Source of the DNA: M3007 sp964539805
GTDB taxonomy: Bacteria > Bacteroidota > Bacteroidia > Chitinophagales > Saprospiraceae
Direction: 5' to 3'
DNA length: 64,000 bases
Assembly (NCBI GenBank): GCA_964539805.1
Contig: CAZIKN010000014.1
Span: 6,766 to 70,765 of the forward strand
Both the position numbers and the translations under genes were made by a program. Below the pieces are notes generated by a model that did not search any database, had not been told where the DNA came from, and saw only the letters and a program-made list of their open reading frames with translations. Every line of letters begins with the position of its first letter. The stretch's first letter is position 1. Shown one piece after another: positions 17,455 through 25,906 of the stretch.

Positions 17455-19809
17455 ATGAAGAAACGAAAAATAAAAACGAAAAAGCTCTCTGCCCAACAAT
17501 TGCAGATCGAGATCCTCAAATTTTTGCTCTCACATCCCAAAAAACAATTTGCACCACGCCAGATCACAGACCAGCTCGGGGTGGAAAACAACCGCGATTC
17601 CACGGAGCATGCCCTTCAAAAATTGGTAGAGGCAGGGTCTGTAGCAGAATTTTCCGAGAACAAATTTGGTATCGCATTACTCCGCCTGACTAAGGAAGAT
17701 GACACGGATACGCCCGCCCCACGAGAAAAAGCCCATGCCGTTTCAGCAAAATTTGCGGAACCCAAAACGCCCCGCGAACGCAACAAGCCGCAAAGTGCCG
17801 AAAAAGGTCGCAAGTTCGCAGAAGGGGTAGTGGATATGACCCGAACCGGCGCGGCCTACATCACCAGCGAGCTCCTGGAAAGTGACGTGTACGTGCCGGC
17901 AAAATACGTTAATGGCGCCTTGCACGGCGACTCCGTGCGCGTGCTGCTTTTTCCAGCGCCACCTTACCGCCGCAAAGGCCAGCCCCAGCGCAAACCCGAA
18001 GGCCAGATCGTGGAAGTGTTGAAACGGGCCAATGAGTTTTTTATCGGTACCCTGCGTAAAAGCCGCAAATATGCCCTTTTCCTTCCTGATAACCCCAATA
18101 TGCCCGTTGATATTTATGTTCCCCTGGAAGCCTGTGGCGATGCCCGTGACGGCGACAAAGTAGTGGTGCGCGTGACGGATTGGAAGGAAGGCAAAAGCCA
18201 GGCCCCGCAAGGCAAGGTCACCCAAACCCTTGGCGAGGTGGGGGGCAATGACTTTGAAATGAAAAAAATCCTCATCAACGCAGGTTTTGAACTGGAACAC
18301 TCCGAGGAAGCGCTGCGAGAGGCTGCCAATATACCCGATACCATACCTGCTCAGGAAATAGAACGCCGTCGAGATTTCAGGGATATTCTCACCTTCACCA
18401 TTGACCCCGAAGATGCCAAAGATTTTGATGACGCGCTGAGTATCAGGCTTTTGGAAGATGGAAAATTGGAAATAGGCGTTCATATCGCGGATGTGACCCA
18501 CTACCTAAAGCCCGGCTCCGAAATGGATAAAGAAGCCTTTCAGCGCAGTACCTCGGTGTATTTGGTAGATCGCTGCAATCCTATGTTGCCGGAAAAACTG
18601 AGCAACAACCTCTGCTCTTTGGTGCCGCACCAGGATCGCCTGACCTTTTCCGCTGTTTTTGTATTTGATGAAAAAGATAAATTGGTATCGCGCTGGTTTG
18701 GAAAAACGGTGATCCACTCCGCCAAACGCTTTACCTATGAAGAGGCGCAAACCATATTGGATGGCAAACCTGCCGAAAGTGTAACACAGCTGGTCATTTT
18801 CTCTGAATTGAAATGGGCCTTGGAAACCCTGAACCGCATTTCAAAAAAAATGCGCAAAGAGCGGGAGAAAAATGGTGCCATCGGTTTTGAAACCGATGAG
18901 GTGCGCTTCAAATTGGCACCCGATGGCACACCATTGGAAGCGTATGTAAAGGAGCGCAAAGACGCCCACCTCCTCATAGAAGACTATATGCTGCTGGCCA
19001 ATAAAGAGGTGGCCCTTTACATGGATCCCGTTCCCACCGATAAAACCCTGAAAGACAAAAATGACGACAACTCGCCCGCAGGGGCCGAGCGCCCTTTCAT
19101 TTATCGTGTGCATGACCTGCCAGATACCTCAAAAGTGGCTGATTTCTCGCGTTTTGCTGCCGAATTGGGCGTGCCGATGAAGACAGATACGCCAAAACAA
19201 ATTGCACAGTCCTTTAATGAACTGATGAAAAAGGCTCGCAAGGATGACCGCCTGAAGGTGCTGGAACCCTTGGCCATCCGCACCATGGCCAAAGCCATTT
19301 ACTCCACCAACAATATCGGGCACTATGGGCTTGGGTATAGCCATTACACACACTTTACCTCGCCCATCCGGCGCTATTCCGACGTACTGGCCCATCGTAT
19401 TTTGGAGCGCAACTTAGATGGCCGTCGCGACAAAGCAGATAAAGAAAAATTGGAAACACAGTGCAAGCATATCAGCAATCAGGAGCGAAAAGCTGCCGAT
19501 GCCGAGCGTGAAAGCATCAAATACAAACAAACCGAGTACATGCGCCGCCATATCGGGGAAGTATTTGAAGGCATCATCAGCGGTATGATAGAGCGCGGTT
19601 TTTTTGTGGAGCTGCCCGGCTCAAAAGCCGAAGGATTGGTGGAGTTTAAACTGTTGGACGATACCTATGTGCTGGAAGAGGGCAACCTGCGCGCCACCGG
19701 ACGACGCTACAAGCGCAGTTTTAAGATGGGTGATCGCGTGCGCGTGCGCATCATTGCGGTAGATCTGGGCAAACGCCAAATTGAAATGGAATGGGTAGAA
19801 GAAGAATAA
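17455..19809 (+). CDS. rnr: Ribonuclease R
   Basis: 784 residues from the ATG at 17455 (a TTG 18 bases upstream is also in frame). Domains in order: basic N-terminus and winged-helix region (20-85), cold-shock OB folds (about 120-270), the RNB catalytic domain opening with TIDPEDAKDFDDALSI, whose clustered aspartates bind the catalytic metals, and a C-terminal S1 domain (FEGIISGMIERGFFVEL). RNase R degrades structured RNA processively from the 3' end, including rRNA fragments and tmRNA-tagged mRNAs. It is monocistronic, with the CtlX gene 79 bp downstream behind its own promoter-like element. Confidence 0.95.
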   Translation: MKKRKIKTKKLSAQQLQIEILKFLLSHPKKQFAPRQITDQLGVENNRDSTEHALQKLVEAGSVAEFSENKFGIALLRLTKEDDTDTPAPREKAHAVSAKFAEPKTPRERNKPQSAEKGRKFAEGVVDMTRTGAAYITSELLESDVYVPAKYVNGALHGDSVRVLLFPAPPYRRKGQPQRKPEGQIVEVLKRANEFFIGTLRKSRKYALFLPDNPNMPVDIYVPLEACGDARDGDKVVVRVTDWKEGKSQAPQGKVTQTLGEVGGNDFEMKKILINAGFELEHSEEALREAANIPDTIPAQEIERRRDFRDILTFTIDPEDAKDFDDALSIRLLEDGKLEIGVHIADVTHYLKPGSEMDKEAFQRSTSVYLVDRCNPMLPEKLSNNLCSLVPHQDRLTFSAVFVFDEKDKLVSRWFGKTVIHSAKRFTYEEAQTILDGKPAESVTQLVIFSELKWALETLNRISKKMRKEREKNGAIGFETDEVRFKLAPDGTPLEAYVKERKDAHLLIEDYMLLANKEVALYMDPVPTDKTLKDKNDDNSPAGAERPFIYRVHDLPDTSKVADFSRFAAELGVPMKTDTPKQIAQSFNELMKKARKDDRLKVLEPLAIRTMAKAIYSTNNIGHYGLGYSHYTHFTSPIRRYSDVLAHRILERNLDGRRDKADKEKLETQCKHISNQERKAADAERESIKYKQTEYMRRHIGEVFEGIISGMIERGFFVELPGSKAEGLVEFKLLDDTYVLEEGNLRATGRRYKRSFKMGDRVRVRIIAVDLGKRQIEMEWVEEE

Positions 19810-19848
19810 AGCCCTTACATTTGTTAGGTCTTTTGCCCAAGGTCCGTT

Positions 19849-19856
19849 TACATTTG
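19849..19856 (+). promoter_or_regulatory. -7 promoter element TACATTTG for the CtlX gene
   Basis: Plus-strand TAnnTTTG match 33 bases before the ATG at 19889; a second TACATTTG lies at 19816-19823. Either could serve the CtlX gene. Confidence 0.4.
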
Positions 19857-19888
19857 CGCAACACAAATTTTTTTACCTGAAATTGCCC

Positions 19889-20821
19889 ATGCGCCGTCAG
19901 ACTACCGCCCATATTTTAATGGTTAGGCCCAAAAATTTTGCCTTCAATGAAGAAACTGCCGTAAACAACGCGTTTCAGAGCCGTGACAACAACATGACGC
20001 CTGCCCAAATGCAGGCCAATGCACTGCGCGAGTTTGATGCCTTTGTAAAACAATTACAGGATGCGGGCGTACAGGTCATCGTCGCCAAAGACTCGGCAAG
20101 GCCCGTCAAGCCCGATGCCATTTTTCCCAACAACTGGGTTACATTTCACCAGGAAGGGCAAGTTATCACCTATCCCATGTTTGCGCCCACCCGCCGCAGG
20201 GAACGCCGCCGTTTGGTGATCGAACAGGTATTGCAGCAAGGCTTCAGGTCGGAAAAAAGGATCAATTACGAATACCACGAAAAACTAAACCGCTTTTTGG
20301 AAGGCACGGGAAGCATCATTTTTGATCATCAGCATCGCCTTGCATACGCCTGCCTCAGCCCACGCACGGATGGCCCTATACTTGAGGATTTGTGCAAAGA
20401 AATAGCATATCAGCCGGTCATTTTTCACGCAGCAGACGCAAACGGACAGGAAATATACCACACCAATGTGATGATGGCCATGGGCGAGACTTTTGTGGTG
20501 ATATGCCTTGATGCCGTGCCGGATGCCACAGAGCGCAAAATGCTGGAAGACATTTTTGCCAAAACCAAAAAGGAAATCGTGGACATTTCCTTAGCCCAAA
20601 TGAACTCCTTTGCCGGCAATATGCTCCAGGTACGCAATACCGCCAATGAAACCATATTGGTTATGAGCGCACAAGCCTACCACTCGCTCACGCCCGCACA
20701 GGTCAAAACCTTAGAAGCGCATACCAAACTCTTATACGCCGACCTGCACACCATCGAAACGTATGGCGGTGGCAGTGCACGCTGTATGATGGCCGAGGTG
20801 TTTCTACCGGAATTAGGGTAA
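19889..20821 (+). CDS. ctlX: Citrulline-utilisation hydrolase-type amidinotransferase (CtlX family)
   Basis: 310 residues from the ATG at 19889 (an in-frame TTG lies six bases upstream). It shows the arginine-deiminase/amidinotransferase fold pattern: MVRPKNFAFNEETAVNNAFQ at the start, DAIFPNNWVTFH with the substrate-binding Asp and Asn, YHTNVMMAMGE around the catalytic His, and ETYGGGSARCMMAE with the C-terminal nucleophilic Cys. CtlX proteins are proposed to act in citrulline or arginine breakdown. No other arginine-pathway gene is adjacent, so the substrate is inferred from family only. Confidence 0.8.
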   Translation: MRRQTTAHILMVRPKNFAFNEETAVNNAFQSRDNNMTPAQMQANALREFDAFVKQLQDAGVQVIVAKDSARPVKPDAIFPNNWVTFHQEGQVITYPMFAPTRRRERRRLVIEQVLQQGFRSEKRINYEYHEKLNRFLEGTGSIIFDHQHRLAYACLSPRTDGPILEDLCKEIAYQPVIFHAADANGQEIYHTNVMMAMGETFVVICLDAVPDATERKMLEDIFAKTKKEIVDISLAQMNSFAGNMLQVRNTANETILVMSAQAYHSLTPAQVKTLEAHTKLLYADLHTIETYGGGSARCMMAEVFLPELG

Positions 20822-21284
20822 ATGTAAATTTTTTCAAGTAATAAACGGGTAGGTTCCCATTTTTTGATCCATGAGTGCGATCGAAGGGGCCTGGAAATGT
20901 CCATCTTTTACACTGGTGAGGACTGATTCGGCCAGTTATGGAATCCATACGAACCGAGATTCAATTTGTGCCAATTTTTGAGCCAAAGGTGCATTTTCCC
21001 CATAATGCGGCGCAAATATCCAGCGAATTTTCTCTGTGCTTTTTTGGGTCTTTTTCGACGAATTGTCGAAATGAACACCCCAATGACATTCTTTAACTAA
21101 AGTTTGCTAAATGCTTGATTTTCAAGATTAAAAAAGTGAAAAAAATGTCGGTTGTGTGGCATTTTTTTTGCCTTATAGTATAGGAACTGGAAAAATTAAA
21201 AGCGACTTTTGTGCGCTTTTTTGAAAAGTCGCCCGATGCATATCGGCAATATCCTAAGTTTTCACCATTCAAGCATTCTGTGGC
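20822..21284. other. 463-bp intergenic region, no gene seen
   Basis: No open frame with family resemblance was found. The only structure noted is a short perfect hairpin TTCGAC-gaatt-GTCGAA (21054-21070). The final 150 bp are A/T-rich and probably carry the promoter of the M4 peptidase gene, though no good TAnnTTTG was seen. Confidence 0.5.
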
Positions 21285-24200
21285 ATGAGGTTGTTTTTAC
21301 CGTATTTTGTGCTCCTGCTGTTACCATTTAATCTAATTGCCCAGAACTCAAAACCCTCTTATGAACCTTCCGGCAAAACGTATGACGATGCGCAACGCAG
21401 CATCATTCGAAAGGCGCCAGTAAGCGTACCGGATGGTGTTCGGCCATTTGGGCTTCCCCAATTGAATTACCAGCCTATACCCTATATGTTGCCTGTTAAG
21501 GGCAATGGTGGCGCTGTGCGCAGGGTAATGGGGGATCAGGGCCTGCCTATTGCCTTTTACGGCAAAACCGATGCATCATTCATTAATCAGGACAATGCAA
21601 ACGAGGCACAGCAAGCCCTGCGGTATTTGGCCAGCCTTCAGCTTGAGGCCATTAAACTGCCACTTGCCGAGTTTTTGCCTGCCAAAAGCCATCAGGATGA
21701 ACAGGGCAATTACCATGTCCGCCTTGAACAATATTACAATGGCGTACCTGTGTATGGAGCCGAGTTGATTGCGCATTCAAGCCAATTGGCCTTCCATATA
21801 CTTAATGGTCGCTATTTCCCTACGCCAAAGATACAATCCGTTACGCCGGTGCTCAATGCGGCGGAAGCCATTGGGGCAGTAATGGGCATGATAAAGCCTA
21901 AAGCCAAAACATTTTGGACGCCAGCAGAGCTCAAAGCCATTGGGGGCAAGCCCTATGACCCTCGCTTGGTGATTTATCATGTCAATGGCAAGCATGATGC
22001 CGCCGTTTTGGCCTGGCAGGTAACCGCTTATCCCACCGTGCTGCGCCGTGAGGTTTACTTTATTGATGCCAACACGGGTGCGCTCCTGCACTCGTTTGAC
22101 TATACCTGCAAAATAGATGGCGGGCGCTGTACCAAACATGCGCACCACAACGAGCCAACAGAAAACGAAGCCCCCCATGTCGCCCCTCCGCCGTTTAACC
22201 CGCCACCAGCCACGGGCACCGGCGCCGATCTGTTTGGCGTTACGCGCAGTTTTGGTATATGGGAATCAAGCCCTACTTCCTTTTACATGGAAGATGCAAG
22301 CAAGCAAATGTTTGATCCGGCTGCCTCCAATATGCCGAGTGACCCCTCGGGCGCCATCGTGACTTTGGATGCCAAAAACACCTCACCTGCCAATCAGAAT
22401 TTCTCCTATACTATTGTAACGTCCACCGCTAAATCCTTCAACAACCCTCGCGCCGTAAGCGCACATTGGAACAGCATAAAGAGCTACGATTATTTTGAGC
22501 AAAAACATGGCCGCCTTTCTATTGATGGCGTAAGGGGCAATATCCTTGCCTTTGTCAATGTAGCCGACGATGATGGTTCTGCTATGGAAAATGCCTTCTG
22601 GAACGGCGCGGCCATGTGGTATGGCAATGGCGGCTCCACCTTTCGCCCCCTGGCGCGTGGCCTTGATGTAGGTGGCCACGAGATGAGCCACGGTGTTATT
22701 GAAAAAACCGCCAATCTGGAGTATCAAAACGAAAGTGGTGCTTTAAATGAATCCTTTGCGGATGTTTTTGGTGCCATGATTGACAATGACGATTGGCAAA
22801 TAGGTGAAGATGTGATGCAGCCCGGTGCCAGCCTTAGCGGCGCTTTGCGCAGCCTCTCCGACCCACACAACGGCTATCCAACCAACGGCGCTTTTTGGCA
22901 GCCCAAACATGTGAACGAGCAATATAAGGGCAGTCAGGACAATGGCGGTGTACACATCAACAGTGGCATTCCGAACCATGCTTTTTATTTGTTCGCATCC
23001 AATGCAGCCGTTGGTAAAGACCGTGCAGAAAAAGTGTACTACAAAGCTTTGCGCGATTATTTAGTCAAATCCAGCAAATTTGTGGACTGTCGCATTGCCG
23101 TGATACAGGCCGCTCAAGACCTTTATGGCAGTACAGTGGCCAATGCTGCTGCCGCTGCATTTACAGCGGTAGGTATTGGAGGCTCAAGCCAACCCACTAA
23201 CTACCTTGGCCAATTGGCCCCCAATCCGGGTGAAGAATTGCTGTTGGCCACTACCAATGATGACCAGAACATACAGGTTGCGGGCACCAATGGTACCATT
23301 TTTGGCAATTTATATGTAGAGGGCTTGCAAAGTCGCCCAAGCATGCGGGATGATGGACGCGAATTTGTGTTTGTAGATGCCGATGGGCACATCGTTGATG
23401 TCTTTTTGGATTACGTAGGCAGCTCCATAGAGGTTACCTCCGCTGAAATTATTAGTCCCCAACCCATTTGGCGCCGTGTGGCATTGTCCAAAGACGGGCG
23501 TTTTCTCGCCGCCACTACGGATAATCAGGATAATTTTGTCACCATCATTGATTATGGCGTAAACCCTCCGGTGCAACGCAATTTCAGGCTCTACAACCCT
23601 ACCTATACCCAAGGCCAGATCACCGGTGATGTGCGCTATGCCGATGTTTTTGAGTTTGACTACAGTGGGGAATACCTCATGTATGATGCCTACAACGAAT
23701 TTCCCAACGGACAGGCTTTAGCCTATTGGGATATTGGTTTTTTGAGGTTTTTTGAAAATGGCAAATTTGCGGATGCCAATAAGCCCTTTATCAGCAAGCT
23801 GTTCAATGGGCTTCCGGAGAACAGCAGTATCGGCAACCCGGCATTTTCCAAAAATTCACCTTACATCATTTCCTTTGATTTTATTGACGAGTCAACGTCG
23901 CCAGCAGGCTATGATATATATGGTGCAAACATAGAAACAGGGGATTATGACAGAATTGTAGCGGATAATCAAGGGTTGGGCTGGCCAAACTACAACCGCA
24001 CAGACAATATTTTGTACTATGAGCGGCCCAACGGCAGCACAACCAATATCCGCCAAATTGCCCTGGCTTCTTCAAAAATAAAAGCACAAGGAACGGTCTC
24101 CACTCAGTTGATCGCTGGCCGCCACTGGCCTGTTGCTTTCGCCAATGGCTCCCGCAGCCTGAAAGTAAATACCAAAATGCCGGCGCGGGAATTGATCTCG

Positions 24201-24446
24201 GCACTGAAAGTAAGCCCCAATCCTACAACAGATCGTTGTTTGGTGCGCTTTCAGGCCAAGCATGCAGATTCTGCTCAAATTTTGCTGCTTAATGCACAAG
24301 GTGCCGCTGTTCAGCAGTTCGCATTTGATATCCTTGACGGTGATAATCAGTTTGATCTTGATCTTTCCACTTTGCCATCTGGAGTTTATGTCCTACGTTT
24401 GCAGTCCCAAAGCGGCAATGCCGCAACGGCCATTGTAAAAAAATGA
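21285..24446 (+). CDS. Secreted M4 (thermolysin-like) metallopeptidase with beta-propeller and T9SS sorting domain
   Basis: 1053 residues. In order: signal peptide (MRLFLPYFVLLLLPFNLIAQ), FTP-type propeptide and PepSY region (about 90-280), and the M4 catalytic domain with HEMSH at 465-469, the third zinc ligand Glu at about 489 in GALNESFAD, and a later HINSGIPNHAFY that carries the catalytic His in M4 enzymes. A roughly 300-residue part with TolB/WD-like beta strands follows (RRVALSKDGRFLAATT type). The C-terminal 75 residues resemble a type A sorting domain (VSPNPTTD ... LSTLPSGVYVLRLQS). It should be exported by Sec, then by type IX secretion, and act outside the cell on proteins. A hairpin terminator follows at 24524-24551. 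Confidence 0.9.
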   Translation: MRLFLPYFVLLLLPFNLIAQNSKPSYEPSGKTYDDAQRSIIRKAPVSVPDGVRPFGLPQLNYQPIPYMLPVKGNGGAVRRVMGDQGLPIAFYGKTDASFINQDNANEAQQALRYLASLQLEAIKLPLAEFLPAKSHQDEQGNYHVRLEQYYNGVPVYGAELIAHSSQLAFHILNGRYFPTPKIQSVTPVLNAAEAIGAVMGMIKPKAKTFWTPAELKAIGGKPYDPRLVIYHVNGKHDAAVLAWQVTAYPTVLRREVYFIDANTGALLHSFDYTCKIDGGRCTKHAHHNEPTENEAPHVAPPPFNPPPATGTGADLFGVTRSFGIWESSPTSFYMEDASKQMFDPAASNMPSDPSGAIVTLDAKNTSPANQNFSYTIVTSTAKSFNNPRAVSAHWNSIKSYDYFEQKHGRLSIDGVRGNILAFVNVADDDGSAMENAFWNGAAMWYGNGGSTFRPLARGLDVGGHEMSHGVIEKTANLEYQNESGALNESFADVFGAMIDNDDWQIGEDVMQPGASLSGALRSLSDPHNGYPTNGAFWQPKHVNEQYKGSQDNGGVHINSGIPNHAFYLFASNAAVGKDRAEKVYYKALRDYLVKSSKFVDCRIAVIQAAQDLYGSTVANAAAAAFTAVGIGGSSQPTNYLGQLAPNPGEELLLATTNDDQNIQVAGTNGTIFGNLYVEGLQSRPSMRDDGREFVFVDADGHIVDVFLDYVGSSIEVTSAEIISPQPIWRRVALSKDGRFLAATTDNQDNFVTIIDYGVNPPVQRNFRLYNPTYTQGQITGDVRYADVFEFDYSGEYLMYDAYNEFPNGQALAYWDIGFLRFFENGKFADANKPFISKLFNGLPENSSIGNPAFSKNSPYIISFDFIDESTSPAGYDIYGANIETGDYDRIVADNQGLGWPNYNRTDNILYYERPNGSTTNIRQIALASSKIKAQGTVSTQLIAGRHWPVAFANGSRSLKVNTKMPARELISALKVSPNPTTDRCLVRFQAKHADSAQILLLNAQGAAVQQFAFDILDGDNQFDLDLSTLPSGVYVLRLQSQSGNAATAIVKK

Positions 24447-24523
24447 AGGAAACGCGCTAAGCGCAAATAGTTTTTAGTGACAAAATCTTAATCTGAATAC
24501 CCGTCTCGCTAAATATTTTTACC

Positions 24524-24551
24524 ACCCACAGTCCCGTGCTGTGGGTTTGGT
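24524..24551 (+). terminator. Intrinsic terminator of the M4 peptidase gene
   Basis: ACCCACAG and CTGTGGGT pair around a seven-base loop and are followed by TTGGTTTTT. It lies 78 bp after the peptidase stop and overlaps the very start of the MFS reading frame, which leaves the start codon of that gene unclear. Confidence 0.6.
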
Positions 24552-25641
24552 TTTTATGGCCGAAAGCATGTTGTTTGCTTCCTGGCTGAGCCGTATCCCC
24601 ATGGTCAAGGAAGCACTTGGTCTTAGTGATGCCCAATTGGGCCTCATGCTCTTTGGCTTACCCCTCGGCTTGTTGCTGATGAACCCCTTTTCTGGCCGGC
24701 TAACGGCCACCATGGGCGTAGCGAATGCCAGTAGAGCCAGTTTGGTTTTTATGGCCATATCCTTCCTTATTCCCACTTCTGCGGCCAACCAATGGATTTT
24801 ATTTGGAGGCTTAGTGCTCGCGGGCATGAGCAGTGCATTTGCCAATGTAGCTATGAATTCCGCGGCCACTCAGATAGAACAACAATATGGTATGCGCATT
24901 ATGTCCACCTGCCATGGGATGTGGAGTTTGGGGGGCATGACAGCGGCCTTGTTGGCCTCTTTCCTGATCGCTTCGGGCATTTCAACGTTCCAGCACATGC
25001 TCGGTATCAGCTTGTTTGCAAGTGCGGTTGCCTGGTTTTTAGGGCCTGATCTGAGGGCTATTTCTGCGCCCAAGGAAGCCGAAAAAACAGGTTTTGTGCT
25101 GCCCGATGCCAATTTGCTGTTGCTTATTTGCATTGGCGTTTTTGGCATGATGGCAGAGGGCTTGGCCTTTGACTGGGCTGGTGTATATCTTCGCCAGGAG
25201 GTGCACAGCTCGCAAGAAGTATCTGCCTTGGGACTTAGCTGCTATGCCGCCGCCATGACTGTGGCGCGTTTTAGTGGTGATGGCATTATTCCTCGATTGG
25301 GAGAGAAAAAAGTACTGACCATAGGGGGCTGCGTGGCGGTCAGTGGCTTGCTTTTAGCTATTATATTCCCCCATACGTTGCCGGTTTTGTTTGGCTTTTC
25401 ACTGTTAGGAGCCGGTTGTGCGCTCACGGCTCCGGTTCTTTTTGGGGCTTCCATGCGTCTTCCCGGCGTCAATCCTGCCGTGGGCTTAGCCACTTATGCT
25501 ACTTTTAGTTTTGTTGGCTTCCTGGCCGGCCCACCTCTTATTGGGTTTGTGGCAGAGGCATTTGGCCTGTCTATGGGTCTGCTGATGGTTGCATTGTTTT
25601 TATGCCTTGGCATATTCCTGATCCAAAGGGCTAAGTTTTAG
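24541..25641 (+). CDS. MFS transporter (YbjJ-like)
   Basis: At least 366 residues with about 12 hydrophobic helices. The first loop has FASWLSRIPMVKEALGLSDAQLGLMLFG, the conserved opening of this MFS group, and the second half has the matching motif FSGDGIIPRLGEKK. Function of the group is mostly unknown (export of sugars or small metabolites has been suggested for relatives). Start uncertain: GTG at 24541 is used here, but the frame is open back to 24481 and includes CTG codons, while the first ATG at 24556 would cut into helix 1. The overlapping terminator hairpin also complicates the start. No transport partner is adjacent. Confidence 0.8.
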   Translation: MGLVFMAESMLFASWLSRIPMVKEALGLSDAQLGLMLFGLPLGLLLMNPFSGRLTATMGVANASRASLVFMAISFLIPTSAANQWILFGGLVLAGMSSAFANVAMNSAATQIEQQYGMRIMSTCHGMWSLGGMTAALLASFLIASGISTFQHMLGISLFASAVAWFLGPDLRAISAPKEAEKTGFVLPDANLLLLICIGVFGMMAEGLAFDWAGVYLRQEVHSSQEVSALGLSCYAAAMTVARFSGDGIIPRLGEKKVLTIGGCVAVSGLLLAIIFPHTLPVLFGFSLLGAGCALTAPVLFGASMRLPGVNPAVGLATYATFSFVGFLAGPPLIGFVAEAFGLSMGLLMVALFLCLGIFLIQRAKF

Positions 25642-25801
25642 AGCATGTCTGGGATTTTCCCGCTTGGCCCCAAACGGCTCTTTTTTCAGCATTTTCACCC
25701 TTTTTTCAGTCGTGTAGCCCCGCTACACTCCTTCAAAAACGATAAAAATGCTGAAAAAATCTCTCGTTTTTGACTCAAGCAGAAAATCCCAGACATGCTC
25801 T
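25640..25801. repeat. 160-bp inverted-repeat element (MITE-like) between convergent genes
   Basis: The outer 20 bases of each end are perfect inverted copies (AGAGCATGTCTGGGATTTTC on the left). Further in, TTTTTTCAGCATTTT (from 25681) pairs with the complementary stretch at 25743-25758, and the middle is a perfect GTGTAGC-ccc-GCTACAC hairpin (25712-25728). The whole would fold into one long imperfect hairpin. The left end overlaps the MFS stop codon. Related ends occur at 57889-57920 and more weakly at 2063-2080. No coding capacity. Confidence 0.7.
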
Positions 25802-25906
25802 TAGTGCGATCAGGGTATGTTTGTTTCCTATAGAGCACATTCCATGCAGGTTTTCCACTGATTTTCAACGCACAGCAACCCTATCCACAGCAGGAGCATC
25901 CCTGAC

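Noticed and set aside
17743..18501. 252-codon minus-strand frame inside the RNase R gene
   Set aside because: Antisense shadow of the catalytic part of RNase R, without recognisable protein features.
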